Source: an uncultured Kouleothrix sp.
GTDB lineage: Bacteria > Chloroflexota > Chloroflexia > Chloroflexales > Roseiflexaceae
Direction of reading: 5' to 3'
NCBI GenBank assembly: GCA_937858455.1
Contig: CALLYN010000846.1
Location: 1-11,800 of the forward strand
DNA length: 11,800 bases
The stretch's first letter is position 1; every line of letters starts with the position of its first letter. The position numbers and the translations under genes were made by a program. Positions 1 to 8,141 of the stretch are shown here, one piece after another. The notes beneath the pieces are model-generated. The model was given only the letters and a program-made list of their open reading frames with translations, was not told the DNA's origin and searched no databases.

Positions 1-1
1 G

Positions 2-1270
2 TCGGGCCTGCGGCTCGCGGCGCTGGCCGACCTAGCCGGCGCTGGCGCGCTGGCGCTGCTGATCTACTGGTTCGCGACGATCAACGAGTTTCAGTCGTTC
101 TTGTACCAGGGCGGGCTACTGTGCGTGGCGCTGGCCACAACCGTGGCGATCGCGGCGGTGGCGCGGCCGCGCGCCGGGCTGCTGCCGCGCCTGCTGAGCG
201 CGCCACCGCTGCGCTGGCTGGGGCTGCGCTCGTACAGCCTGTACCTGTGGCACTGGCCCGTTTTCATGGTCACTCGCGCGCAGCTCGATGTCGACCTGAC
301 CGGGCTGCCGCTGCTGGGGCTACGCTTCGCGATCGCCGCGCTGCTGGCCGAGCTATCGTACCGGCTGATCGAGACGCCATTTCGCACCGGGGCGGTGGCG
401 CGCGCGTGGCGGCGGTTTGTGGCCGCGCGTGGCGCGCTGCGCTGGCAGCTGGGCATGCGCTGGCTGGCTGGCGCGGCGGTGTTCATGGGGATGTGCGTGC
501 TGCTCGGGCGCGCGGTTGTGAACGCCCAGCCGCCGGCAGCGCCAGCTTACCTTGCCGACGCCACCCCAACGCCGCTTGGCCAGGCGGCTCCCGCCGCCGA
601 AGATGCCACCCCGGCGCCACCGCCTGCGGGCAACGCCGCAGAGGCCACCGCCACACCACCGGCCGACCTCGCGCACGGGTTCATGCTCGAGGCGCCAACC
701 CTGGTGAGCACGTACCGCCAGGCCAGCGCGCAGGCCGCCACGCCAGCGCCAGCCCCTACGCTGGCCGCCACGCCGGCTGCGCTCGGCAGCGTCGTCGCGA
801 TCGGCGACTCGGTGATGGCCGGCGCGGTCAAGCCGCTCGGCAGCCTGATAGCCCAGATCGACGTCGACGCGGTGCGCGGGCGGCAGGCCGCTGCGGCGCT
901 CAAGCTCCTGCAAGAGCGCCACGACGCCGGCCGGCTTGGCGATGTGGTGATCATTCACATCGGCAACAATGGGCCGTTCAGCCAGGGCCAGTTCGACGCC
1001 ATGATGCAGCTGCTGGCCGATGTGCGCCAGGTGGTGTTTGTAAACGTCAAGGTGCCACGCCGCTGGGAGGCGCCGAACAACGCCGTTATCGCCGACGGCG
1101 TGCAGCGCTACCCCAACGCGCTGCTCGTCGACTGGCACGGCGCCACCGCCAACCGGCCCGAGCTGTTCTGGCGCGACGGCATTCACCTGCGGCCGAGCGG
1201 CGCGCAGTTCTATGCCGACTTGATCGCCGGCTCGGTGCGCGACAGCGCGGCCCGCCTGGGCGCGCGCTAG
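2..1270 (+). CDS. Acyltransferase-3 (OafA/YrhL-like) fused to SGNH domain, 5' partial
   Basis: The frame is open from base 2 to a TAG at 1268-1270, so the N-terminal part lies outside the window. The first visible part is hydrophobic (membrane helices) and contains the sequence RWLGLRSYSLYLWHWPVF (about 212-265), typical of the last helices of acyltransferase family 3 proteins. One further helix (about 455-510) is followed by a Pro/Ala/Thr-rich linker (about 520-780). The C-terminal domain is SGNH-like: GDSVMAG with the presumed nucleophile Ser at 809-811, a block-III-like GNNG near 962, and DGIHL with Asp at 1175 and His at 1184-1186. Family knowledge: such proteins transfer acyl groups, often acetyl, to cell-surface glycans, with the helices carrying the acyl group across the membrane to the outer SGNH domain. 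The substrate cannot be read from sequence. The gene converges on the RiPP operon and is probably unrelated to it. Confidence 0.88.
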   Translation, partial: SGLRLAALADLAGAGALALLIYWFATINEFQSFLYQGGLLCVALATTVAIAAVARPRAGLLPRLLSAPPLRWLGLRSYSLYLWHWPVFMVTRAQLDVDLTGLPLLGLRFAIAALLAELSYRLIETPFRTGAVARAWRRFVAARGALRWQLGMRWLAGAAVFMGMCVLLGRAVVNAQPPAAPAYLADATPTPLGQAAPAAEDATPAPPPAGNAAEATATPPADLAHGFMLEAPTLVSTYRQASAQAATPAPAPTLAATPAALGSVVAIGDSVMAGAVKPLGSLIAQIDVDAVRGRQAAAALKLLQERHDAGRLGDVVIIHIGNNGPFSQGQFDAMMQLLADVRQVVFVNVKVPRRWEAPNNAVIADGVQRYPNALLVDWHGATANRPELFWRDGIHLRPSGAQFYADLIAGSVRDSAARLGAR

Positions 1271-1272
1271 CC

Positions 1273-1292
1273 CGGCAGCGGCGGCGCTGCCG
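1273..1292. terminator. Hairpin between convergent genes, possible bidirectional terminator
   Basis: In the 38-bp gap between two convergent stop codons, CGGCAGCG and CGCTGCCG form an 8-bp perfect stem around a GCGG loop. No T-run follows on either strand, so classic Rho-independent function is uncertain. The location is right for a shared terminator. Confidence 0.35.
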
Positions 1293-1308
1293 CCTGCCGC
1301 GCCTGGCA

Positions 1309-4269
1309 CTAGATCGTCTGGCGCCTGGCCAGCTCGGCAAACAGCCCCGGCTGAGCGATCAGCTCATTGTATGTGCCGGTCTGAACGATCCGCCCCTCGT
1401 CAATCACAAAGATCTTGTCGGCATTGCTGATCGTGCTCAGTCTGTGCGCGATCACAATCCGGGTTGCCTGCAGCGTTTCAAGGCTCTGGCTGACAATCTC
1501 CTGGGTGCGGTTATCGAGGGCGCTGGTGGCCTCGTCGAAAATAATGATGCGCGGCTTGTTAGCAATCGCGCGGGCGATCATCAAGCGCTGCCGCTGGCCG
1601 CCCGATAGCGTGCCGGCGCCCTCGCTTATCACAGTAAACATGCCCATTGGCATGCGCTTGATATCCTCATCGAGCCCGGCCATGCGCGCCGCTTCCCAGG
1701 CATCGTCGACCGTGAGCAGCGACGCGCCGATGATATTTTGAAGCAGCAAGCCGCTCATCAGCCTGCCGTTTTGCAGCACCACGCCAATCTGCTGCCGCAC
1801 GCTTTCGAGGTCGAGGCCATTCAGATCCTGGCCGTCGTAGTAGATCGCCCCGGTCTCGGGGGTTTCAAACCCCAAAAGCAGGCGCAGCAGGCTCGACTTG
1901 CCCGAGCCGGAGGGGCCGACCAGCGCCACGAACTGGCCGGCCTGTATCTGCAGGGAAATATCCTTCAGCACCAACGGGCCATGCTCTTTGTAGCGAAATG
2001 AGACGTGATTGATTTCGAGCGCGCCTGCCAGCGTGCCGGGGTCGGCTTTCGCCTGCGTGACCTCGGGGATCGTCTGGAGAATCGGCTTGGCGCGCTCGTA
2101 GATCGGCACAATCGTCAGAATGGCGATAAAGGCGCCGCTGAGCTGCAGCGCGGCCGCCAGAAGCTGGGCAAACGCCGCGTTGAACGCCAGAAACTGGCCG
2201 GTCGACAGCCCGCGCTCGATCGAGGCCGCAACCGTCGCAAAAATCACCAGCGAGGTGATCACGGGGTAGACGGCGTTAAAGACCGCCAGGCCATTCGCGA
2301 CATTGCGCGCCCGGTAGGCAAGCCTGCGCTGCTGGCTGAACTGGTTGACCCACGTGGCGAAGGCGTGATGCTGCGCGCCGGCGACGCGAAATTTCGCGAT
2401 CCCGTTGAGGAACTGGAGCACGGTCCCCGAGATCCGCCCTTCGATCTCGGTCAGCTCGCGCTGGTAGCGCACCTGAAGATAGCCCGCCAGCGTGGTGGCA
2501 AACACCGCGATCAGCACCAGCGCGGTGGCCACAACCGCCAGCACGCGGTCGTAGAAGAACAGCAGCAGCAGATTGAATACCGAGAACACCCCCGACAGGA
2601 TCGACGTGATCACCGGGCCGGATATGACCTGCTGGATTGCGGTGATGCCCATGACCCGCAGCCCAAGATCGCCTGCCGAATAGTTGCGGAAGAACGGCAC
2701 CGGCAGGCTCAGCAGCCGGTCCCACAGCGCCGCCTGGAGCGCGCCGGTGATCTTGCCCTCGATACGCAGCATCGCAATGCTGCGCGTTATTTGAAACAGC
2801 ATGGTCGATAGCGCGATGGCCAGCAGCACCAGGCCGATGATCAGCAGCTGGCCGCGCTGCGACTCGGGGATCAGCCGATCGAAGATCACGCCTGTCGCGA
2901 TCGGCACAACCATAGCCAGCAGGCCCGCCGCCAGGCCCATGCCCACAACCATAAGCAGATCGTCGCGGCTTTGGCGCGCGCCAAAGCCAAGCAGATCCCA
3001 GAGCGATAGCATGGTGCGCGGCAGCGTGCGGTAGAACGTATAGCAGCTCGTGGCGAGCGACGCGGCAACCTGCGGCGTCACCGGCGTGCTGGCCTGGGTG
3101 GTCGGGTCGTGCAGCATATAGCTGCGCGGCGTGGTCTGCAGGAGCGCGACCGGCCGCCCGGTCGCCTCCACCAGAGCGACCAGCGGGCCGTTGTCGTCGC
3201 GCCACCATTCGCCCGCAAGCGTGACCTGCCTGACACGAATATTCGAAGCTTTCGCGATCTGCCGGATCGCGCTCTGCTGGCTGCGGCTGGCCTGCGAGCC
3301 GGCCGGCGGGCGGATCTCGATCCGCAGCGCCTGGCCGACCAGCTGGCATGCGGCGAGTAGCGGGTCGTTCAGCGGGCCGGGCTGGCGCGCGAATGGCGTG
3401 GCGGCCTGCGGCTCCAGCAGCGATGCGATCTGGGCAACGGCGTTTTCAATCACCAGGGCTTGCGAGTCGGCCTTTCGCTGGAGCCGCTCGCGCTCGCTGG
3501 TTTCTTCCACCAGCACATTGCGCGTCAGCGCCAGCAGCATAAGGCTATGGAAATCGGCCAGGCCGGCCCACACGTTGTTCTGCTCGAGCAAGGGCGCTGT
3601 GCCGAGCGCGGCGACCTGGCCGGGCTGCGCCGCCCGCGCCCAGGTATACACCGACAGCGGGATGTAGCCCTCGCCGCCGAGCGGCGGCAGATCGTCGCGC
3701 CCCATCCACTGCGAGCTGCCGGCCAGGTGCTTGATCCACAGCACGCCGTGCCTGGGCATGACCGAATTGTGGAGCTTGAGCGCAGTTGGCTTGCCCGCGT
3801 CGAGATGGATCACATCTTTCGGCGGGACATCGCGAGCGACCGCGCGCGAAAGATTGTTGACCCAGCGGTCGAGCAGCGCGCTGAGCACTGCCTGATATTC
3901 GATTTCGCCGGCAAGCTGGCGCAGCCGGGTGTGCTTCAGCCGCAAAACCTTGGTGCCCGGAACACCGCTTGCCAGCAGGCCCACGCCCTGGCCGTCCTCC
4001 GAGCGCTCGAAGCCAAACAGCAGGTCGCCGACCTCGGCGCGCAGCATGTGCCGGCGCGGCGCAATAAACTGCCCGGCGCGCAGGCGAACGGCGAACACGT
4101 CGACCTTGCCGGTATACACGATGTAGCAGGTTGCGGGGTCGTCGAGCAGAAACGGGTTGTTCGCCTCCAAAGAAAGCAGCTGGCCTTCTTTGTAGCGCAG
4201 GGCGAGCAAAAATAGCTCGAGCCCCGTGGCGCTGTCGCTCGCACCCTGGGCCGGCTGTGAGTCGGTCAT
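1309..4269 (-). CDS. NHLM-type bacteriocin ABC transporter, ATP-binding/permease protein without peptidase
   Basis: A 986-residue half-transporter that probably exports the NHLP-derived peptide through the cytoplasmic membrane. The first ~415 residues are soluble. Within them, residues ~30-120 (including NNPFLLDD, YIVYTGKVDVFAVRL and RRHMLRAEVGDLLFGFE) look like the cyclic-nucleotide-binding/cupin-like fold found in this family. Membrane helices span ~435-730. The nucleotide-binding domain has Walker A GPSGSGKSS (785-793), signature LSGGQ (888-892), Walker B IIIFDEATSALD (908-919) and the switch His 942. I chose ATG 4267-4269 because it lies 2 bases after the stop of the upstream gene and has a GGAGA about 11 bases upstream. 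The open frame extends further upstream, but that part overlaps the neighbouring gene. Tight coupling to the peptidase-exporter gene suggests the two are translated together and may work as a pair. No C39 domain is present here. Confidence 0.93.
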   Translation of the reverse strand: MTDSQPAQGASDSATGLELFLLALRYKEGQLLSLEANNPFLLDDPATCYIVYTGKVDVFAVRLRAGQFIAPRRHMLRAEVGDLLFGFERSEDGQGVGLLASGVPGTKVLRLKHTRLRQLAGEIEYQAVLSALLDRWVNNLSRAVARDVPPKDVIHLDAGKPTALKLHNSVMPRHGVLWIKHLAGSSQWMGRDDLPPLGGEGYIPLSVYTWARAAQPGQVAALGTAPLLEQNNVWAGLADFHSLMLLALTRNVLVEETSERERLQRKADSQALVIENAVAQIASLLEPQAATPFARQPGPLNDPLLAACQLVGQALRIEIRPPAGSQASRSQQSAIRQIAKASNIRVRQVTLAGEWWRDDNGPLVALVEATGRPVALLQTTPRSYMLHDPTTQASTPVTPQVAASLATSCYTFYRTLPRTMLSLWDLLGFGARQSRDDLLMVVGMGLAAGLLAMVVPIATGVIFDRLIPESQRGQLLIIGLVLLAIALSTMLFQITRSIAMLRIEGKITGALQAALWDRLLSLPVPFFRNYSAGDLGLRVMGITAIQQVISGPVITSILSGVFSVFNLLLLFFYDRVLAVVATALVLIAVFATTLAGYLQVRYQRELTEIEGRISGTVLQFLNGIAKFRVAGAQHHAFATWVNQFSQQRRLAYRARNVANGLAVFNAVYPVITSLVIFATVAASIERGLSTGQFLAFNAAFAQLLAAALQLSGAFIAILTIVPIYERAKPILQTIPEVTQAKADPGTLAGALEINHVSFRYKEHGPLVLKDISLQIQAGQFVALVGPSGSGKSSLLRLLLGFETPETGAIYYDGQDLNGLDLESVRQQIGVVLQNGRLMSGLLLQNIIGASLLTVDDAWEAARMAGLDEDIKRMPMGMFTVISEGAGTLSGGQRQRLMIARAIANKPRIIIFDEATSALDNRTQEIVSQSLETLQATRIVIAHRLSTISNADKIFVIDEGRIVQTGTYNELIAQPGLFAELARRQTI

Positions 4270-4271
4270 CG

Positions 4272-6509
4272 TTATAGCATCTCCAGGTACGACTTCGGCT
4301 TCGACGTCTGGTCGGCCATCATCAGGCGGCGGTATGGCCCGTCGACGCGCTGCATTTGCATATGCGTGCCGCGCTGCACCACCTTGCCGCGATCGAGCAC
4401 GATGATCTCGTCGCAATCGCGAATGGTGCTGAGGCGGTGGGCGATAATCAAGCAGGTGCAGCCGCGCCGCCGCAGGTTATCGTCGATCCGCTGCTCGGTG
4501 ATCGGGTCGAGCGCGCTGGTGGCTTCGTCCAGCACCAGGATCGACGGGTTGCCAACCAGCGCGCGGGCGATCTCGAGCCGCTGGCGCTGGCCGCCGCTGA
4601 AGTTGCGGCCGTTCTCTTCGACCTGAAAGCTATAGCCGCCGGGCCGATCGGAGATTTCCTCGTGGATGCAGGCGTCTTTGGCGGCCTGCACGATATTGGT
4701 CTCAGAGATGGTCGTATCCCATAGCGTCAGGTTGTCTTTGATCGTGCCCTCGAACAGCGCGATATCCTGATCGACGATCGCCAGCGAGTTGACGATCCGC
4801 GCGTGGGGCGTGGCGCTGCGCGGCTGGCCATCGAACAGCACCTCGCCGCTCCACGGCGCGTACAGGCCCGTCACCAGCTTCGCGATCGTCGACTTGCCGC
4901 TGCCGGTGCCGCCGACCAGCGCGACGCGCGAGCCGGGCTTGAGCGTCAGGCTGAACTGCTCGACCAGCGGCGGCTCGAGCTGGCTGTAGCCGAAGCTGAT
5001 GTTGTGCAGCTCAAGGTAGCCGGTGAGCTTGGTGGTGGCCGCGCCGGGCACATTCAGCTCGGCCAGCGCGTGGTGCTCGGCCGGGTAGCGCAGCACGTCG
5101 TCGAGCCGGGCCATATCGCCGGCGGCCTCCTGCATTTTCGCGCCCAGGCTGACCATCTGGGTGATCGGGGTCATGAAGGCGAGCATCAGCACCTGAAAGG
5201 CCGCCAGCACGCCGATACTGAGCTGGCCGTCGATGACGCGCAGGCCGCCGATAACCAGAATGGCGGCGGTATTGATCGCCGTCAGCAGCGGCGGAACAGC
5301 CGCCAGAACCTGCGTCGAGAGCCCGAGGTCTTGCTCGGCGTTGACCGACTTGGCGAGGTAGCCCGAGATGCGGGCGAAGAAATCGGACTCGGTGCCGCTG
5401 GCCTTGAGCGACTCGATCGACTGCAAGCCGTTAAAGGCCGTGCCCATCATCTGGCCGCGCTGCTGAAGCAAGCGCTGGTTCTGGTCGGTGCGCTTGCGCG
5501 CCACATAGCGCAGCGCCACAAGGTTGACGATCGCGATCGCGACCGCCAGAAGCGTGAGCACCACATCGTAGCGCAGCATCAGCCCGACGTATATCACCAC
5601 GAGCACGACGCCGAGCAAGTTGGTGGCCAGGTCGCCCGAAAGCAGCTGCGCCACCTTATCGTTCAGCGCGACGCGGTTGCTGATCTCGCCGGACGAGCGC
5701 TGGGTGAAAAAGACGATCGGCAGGTTCAGCACATGCCAGAAAAACGTGCTCGCCGAGGTCAGCGCGAGCTTCGCCTCAAGGCGCAGCAGGTATCGCTGCC
5801 GAAGCCAGGTGAAGACGCCCAGCAGCGCTGCGGTCACGATCATCGCCAGCAGCAGCGGCTGCAGCCAGCTCGCCAGGCGCCCGACCAGGTATTGGTCGAT
5901 GAAGATCTGCGTAAAGCCCGGAATGACCAGGCCGAGCAGCACCAGCGCCAGGCTCACCAGCACCACGTACAGCACCGCCTCGCGCGAGCCGCGGAGGCGC
6001 CGCCCGAGCGCCTGCACGACGCTGGGCCGGGTTCCGCCTTTCACAAAGCTAGGCTCTGGCTCGAACACCAGCACCACGCCGGTGAATGATCGGTCGAACT
6101 CTTCGAGGCTGGCGACGCGCGGGCCGCGCGCTGGGTCGTTCAGGTAGACTTTGTCTTTCTCAAAGCCTTCGACCACCAGGAAATGGTTGAAGTTCCAGAA
6201 GGCGATAAACGGCGCCGGCACGGCGCGCACGCTGGCCATATCTTTGCGCAGGCCCTTGGCGGCAAGCCCGTAACTGCGCGCCGCCTTGACGATATTGCCG
6301 GCCTTGCTGCCATCGCGCGACACGCCGCAGGCGACCCGCAGCTCTTCAAGCGGCACGACGCGGCCATGGTAGCCGAGAATAATGCCCAGCGACGCGGCGC
6401 CACACTCGACTGCTTCCATCTGCAGCACGGTTGGCGTTCTGGCGCGCTGCGGGCGGGCGGCGCGCCGCGCGGCCGGCGGTTTCTCTTTGGCGCCTGCTGG
6501 TGCGCTCAT
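4272..6509 (-). CDS. NHLM-type bacteriocin ABC transporter with C39 leader peptidase (PCAT-like)
   Basis: A 745-residue membrane exporter that cuts the leader after a double Gly and exports the core peptide. The N-terminal C39 peptidase domain (~25-155) shows the catalytic Cys36 in QMEAVECGAASL, His109 in NFNHFLVVEGF and Asp125 in YLNDPARGPR. Membrane helices follow at ~180-460. The nucleotide-binding domain has Walker A GGTGSGKST (533-541), a signature variant FSGGQ (637-641), Walker B ILVLDEATSALD (657-668) and switch His691. All catalytic residues appear intact. The ATG at 6507-6509 has GGAGAG 7 bases upstream. Its expected substrates are the four GG-ending precursors encoded upstream in the same direction. 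The 137-bp gap to the secretion protein gene contains an imperfect hairpin. The basic, Ala/Pro/Arg-rich first ~24 residues lie ahead of the conserved peptidase fold. Confidence 0.95.
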   Translation of the reverse strand: MSAPAGAKEKPPAARRAARPQRARTPTVLQMEAVECGAASLGIILGYHGRVVPLEELRVACGVSRDGSKAGNIVKAARSYGLAAKGLRKDMASVRAVPAPFIAFWNFNHFLVVEGFEKDKVYLNDPARGPRVASLEEFDRSFTGVVLVFEPEPSFVKGGTRPSVVQALGRRLRGSREAVLYVVLVSLALVLLGLVIPGFTQIFIDQYLVGRLASWLQPLLLAMIVTAALLGVFTWLRQRYLLRLEAKLALTSASTFFWHVLNLPIVFFTQRSSGEISNRVALNDKVAQLLSGDLATNLLGVVLVVIYVGLMLRYDVVLTLLAVAIAIVNLVALRYVARKRTDQNQRLLQQRGQMMGTAFNGLQSIESLKASGTESDFFARISGYLAKSVNAEQDLGLSTQVLAAVPPLLTAINTAAILVIGGLRVIDGQLSIGVLAAFQVLMLAFMTPITQMVSLGAKMQEAAGDMARLDDVLRYPAEHHALAELNVPGAATTKLTGYLELHNISFGYSQLEPPLVEQFSLTLKPGSRVALVGGTGSGKSTIAKLVTGLYAPWSGEVLFDGQPRSATPHARIVNSLAIVDQDIALFEGTIKDNLTLWDTTISETNIVQAAKDACIHEEISDRPGGYSFQVEENGRNFSGGQRQRLEIARALVGNPSILVLDEATSALDPITEQRIDDNLRRRGCTCLIIAHRLSTIRDCDEIIVLDRGKVVQRGTHMQMQRVDGPYRRLMMADQTSKPKSYLEML

Positions 6510-6559
6510 GGGGTTGCTCTCCAGTGTTGTTCATCGCCTGCGCGGCACTTTCGCTTATC

Positions 6560-6600
6560 TGCGTGCGCTTGTCCGCGCTCCGCGCGGAAGACCGCACACA
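6560..6600. repeat. Imperfect intercistronic hairpin
   Basis: TCCGCGC (6572-6578) and GCGCGGA (6582-6588) form a perfect 7-bp stem around TCC. Pairing extends outward with interruptions (GCG against CGC, then TG/CA) to about 6560 and 6600. It lies about 47 bases downstream of the secretion-protein stop in the direction of transcription. There is no T-run, so it is more likely an mRNA processing or stability element than a terminator. The central stem resembles that of the palindrome at 8221-8257. Confidence 0.35.
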
Positions 6601-6646
6601 AAGTACCGCTGCCAAGGGCAAAAAACGCCGGCGCGTGTCGCGCGGG

Positions 6647-7228
6647 CTAGCGGAGCATCAGGCTGATCGCGCGCTGCTCGTTGATCGTGATCGTGCCCTG
6701 GCACAGCATGCCCTTCTGCAACGGCATCGGCGGCCCCTGCGGCGACGACCACTTGTAGCCGCTGGGGGTGGCCGGGTCGCGGACGAATTGCACCTGCACC
6801 GGAACGATCAGGCCGGCGCCCGCCAGCGCCTGGGCATAGGCATCGTTGCCGAGGCTGCCGCGCATGCCCTCCTGGTCGGAGGGCACATCGGCGACCGCCG
6901 TGACGGTGCCGAGCAGCACGCCCCACTGCTCTTTCGGCGCGCGCGCCAGCGCCAGCTTCACGGGCATGCCCGGCTGGATCTGCCGGCCATCGTCGATGCC
7001 GACATACACCGTCGCCTGCAGCTCGGCGGCATTGCCAGCGGCGGCAGTCAGCGACCCTCGGCCTGCGATGGTGGTTGGAATGGTGGTAAACAGGCCCCAG
7101 AGCAGCGCCACCACCAGCAGGCTGCCGAGCGCGAGCAGCGCAAGCCAGCTCCGCGGTGTCGTCACGCGCATCAGCTCGTCCAGCTCTTCAAGGGACGATA
7201 GACGATCCAGGGCTTCCTTGCGGAACAT
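6647..7228 (-). CDS. NHLM-type bacteriocin secretion protein, short form (HlyD-like adaptor)
   Basis: A 193-residue protein with the N-terminal signature of NHLM secretion proteins (MFRKEALDRLSSLEELDELM) followed by one membrane helix (~30-52). Its C-terminal part (AELQATVYVGIDDGRQIQPG, then a SGYKWSSPQGPP and QRAISLML ending) matches the membrane-distal beta domain of the family. It should anchor in the membrane beside the ABC transporters and assist export. The lipoyl and coiled-coil hairpin that usually sits between helix and beta domain is almost absent: only ~20 residues separate them, so the protein is about half the length I expect for HlyD-type adaptors. I chose ATG 7226-7228, with GAGGAG 5 bases upstream. 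The GTG two codons earlier overlaps that ribosome binding site. The gene follows a terminator-like hairpin, so its level may be set by readthrough from the precursor genes. Confidence 0.85.
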   Translation of the reverse strand: MFRKEALDRLSSLEELDELMRVTTPRSWLALLALGSLLVVALLWGLFTTIPTTIAGRGSLTAAAGNAAELQATVYVGIDDGRQIQPGMPVKLALARAPKEQWGVLLGTVTAVADVPSDQEGMRGSLGNDAYAQALAGAGLIVPVQVQFVRDPATPSGYKWSSPQGPPMPLQKGMLCQGTITINEQRAISLMLR

Positions 7229-7293
7229 CTGCACTCCTCGCCATGCTACGTCTTGGTTTGGGCCGTCGCCGTTGTTGGGGTTAGAAAAGGGGT

Positions 7294-7318
7294 GCGCGAG
7301 GGGCTATGCCCCTCGCAC
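7294..7318 (-). terminator. Terminator-like hairpin between precursor genes and export genes
   Basis: Read on the minus strand, GCGAGGGGC pairs with GCCCCTCGC around ATA, and a bulged GTGC/GCAC lengthens the stem. CCCCTTTTCT follows. It starts about 65 bases after the stop of the last precursor gene and ends before the secretion-protein gene. The short T-run suggests partial termination, which would give more precursor than transporter transcript. Confidence 0.5.
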
Positions 7319-7326
7319 TTCCCTGT

Positions 7327-7353
7327 TCAGACAGTTTCTCAGAGGCTGTCTGA
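7327..7353. repeat. Second hairpin downstream of the precursor array
   Basis: TCAGACAG (7327-7334) and CTGTCTGA (7346-7353) form an 8-bp perfect inverted repeat with an 11-base loop. It lies between the last precursor stop and the terminator-like hairpin. It may protect the 3' end of the precursor mRNA, or be the remnant of a mobile-element end. Nothing in the sequence decides between these. Confidence 0.35.
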
Positions 7354-7383
7354 TGCCGGATTGCCACGGTACGAGCGCGATAT

Positions 7384-7740
7384 TTAGATGGTGCTGGCGG
7401 TCGCAATACTGCCCGCCGTGCCAAGCGTCGAGCACGGCAGAGTCGAGACCGTGCCCATGGTGCCGGCGGTGCTGGCGGTGTCGCCGCCGACCACCTGGTT
7501 GAGCTGCTCGTCCGATAGCTCCTCGCCGGGCTTGGGCGGGATGGTGAGGTACATCACCGTGTCGGTATTCTCGACCGCGCGCACCTCGATGCCCTGCGGG
7601 ATCGGCAGGCCCTCCTCGCGCAATACCGCTGCGGGATCGGCGAGCAAGCGTGCCTTAAATTCCTCGTCGGCCCAGGCCTTGGCCAGCACCTGCCCCGACA
7701 GCTTCGTATACTCCTGGAACTGCTCTCGTTTGGATTCCAC
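7384..7740 (-). CDS. NHLP-leader RiPP precursor peptide 1 (last in transcription order)
   Basis: A 118-residue precursor. Residues 1-86 form a nitrile-hydratase-alpha-like leader (GQVLAKAWADEEFKARLLAD, RAVENTDTVMYLTIPPKP, LSDEQLNQVVGG). The double Gly at 85-86 is the expected C39 cleavage site. The 32-residue core (87-118) begins DTAS and ends ATASTI. It has 14 Ser/Thr but a single Cys (core position 17), preceded by the only Pro seen in any of the four cores. The start is GTG (7738-7740) with AAGGAG 6 bases upstream. The spacing to the preceding precursor gene is 24 bases. The mature product is unknown: one Cys allows at most one thioether or thiazole, while the Ser/Thr could be dehydrated or left free. 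Confidence 0.92.
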   Translation of the reverse strand: MESKREQFQEYTKLSGQVLAKAWADEEFKARLLADPAAVLREEGLPIPQGIEVRAVENTDTVMYLTIPPKPGEELSDEQLNQVVGGDTASTAGTMGTVSTLPCSTLGTAGSIATASTI

Positions 7741-7764
7741 CTGCTACTCCTTACTATCAAGAGC

Positions 7765-8121
7765 TTAACTCGCGGTGCTGATCGTGCCCGCACTCATGAT
7801 GCTGCCGAACGAGGTGCAAATGCTGCTGACCGACGACAGGCAGCCCGCCGATCCAGCGGTCGTGCCGCCGGCAACCTGGTTGAGCTGCTCGTCGGAGAGC
7901 TCGTCGCTGGGCTTGGGCGGCAGGGTGATGTATACAACATTGCTGGTGTTCTCGACAGCCCGCACCTCCAAACCCGCCGGCACAGCGATGCCCTGTTCGG
8001 TGAGCACACTGGCGGGGTCGGCCAGAAAGCGCGCCTTGAACTCGTCGTCGGCCCAGGCTTTGGCCACCACCTGCCCGAACTGCTTGGCGTACTCCTGGAG
8101 TTGCTCCTGGTTCATGTCCAA
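7765..8121 (-). CDS. NHLP-leader RiPP precursor peptide 2
   Basis: A 118-residue precursor with the same leader type (QEYAKQFGQVVAKAWADDEF, RAVENTSNVVYITLPPKP, LSDEQLNQVAGG); cleavage is expected after Gly86. The core (87-118) has 15 Ser/Thr and two Cys at core positions 8 and 16, so one or two thioether rings or azoles are possible. The start is ambiguous. TTG at 8119-8121 has AAAGGAG at ideal 7-base spacing, while ATG at 8113-8115 would make the N-terminus align exactly with precursor 3 (MNQEQLQEY against MDQDQLQEY) but leaves 13 bases to the ribosome binding site. I give the TTG start. The region just upstream holds the MITE-like element. Confidence 0.92.
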   Translation of the reverse strand: MDMNQEQLQEYAKQFGQVVAKAWADDEFKARFLADPASVLTEQGIAVPAGLEVRAVENTSNVVYITLPPKPSDELSDEQLNQVAGGTTAGSAGCLSSVSSICTSFGSIMSAGTISTAS

Positions 8122-8141
8122 CTGAGTGCTCCTTTAAACTA

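Noticed and set aside
121..1608. A long plus-strand open frame (about 495 codons) overlapping the acyltransferase and the 3' end of the ABC gene
   Set aside because: Its translation is Arg/Ala-rich low complexity without any recognisable domain, and it crosses two well-supported genes. It is a frame shadow of GC-rich DNA.
4270..4416. A 49-codon upstream extension of the second ABC transporter
   Set aside because: It overlaps the conserved end of the preceding gene in another frame and is Arg-rich. The ATG 2 bases after the neighbour's stop has a ribosome binding site and begins the family-like sequence.
4803..6089. A plus-strand open frame of about 428 codons antisense to the peptidase exporter
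   Set aside because: It is rich in Arg, Gln and His with no domain pattern. The opposite strand has intact C39 and ABC motifs throughout.
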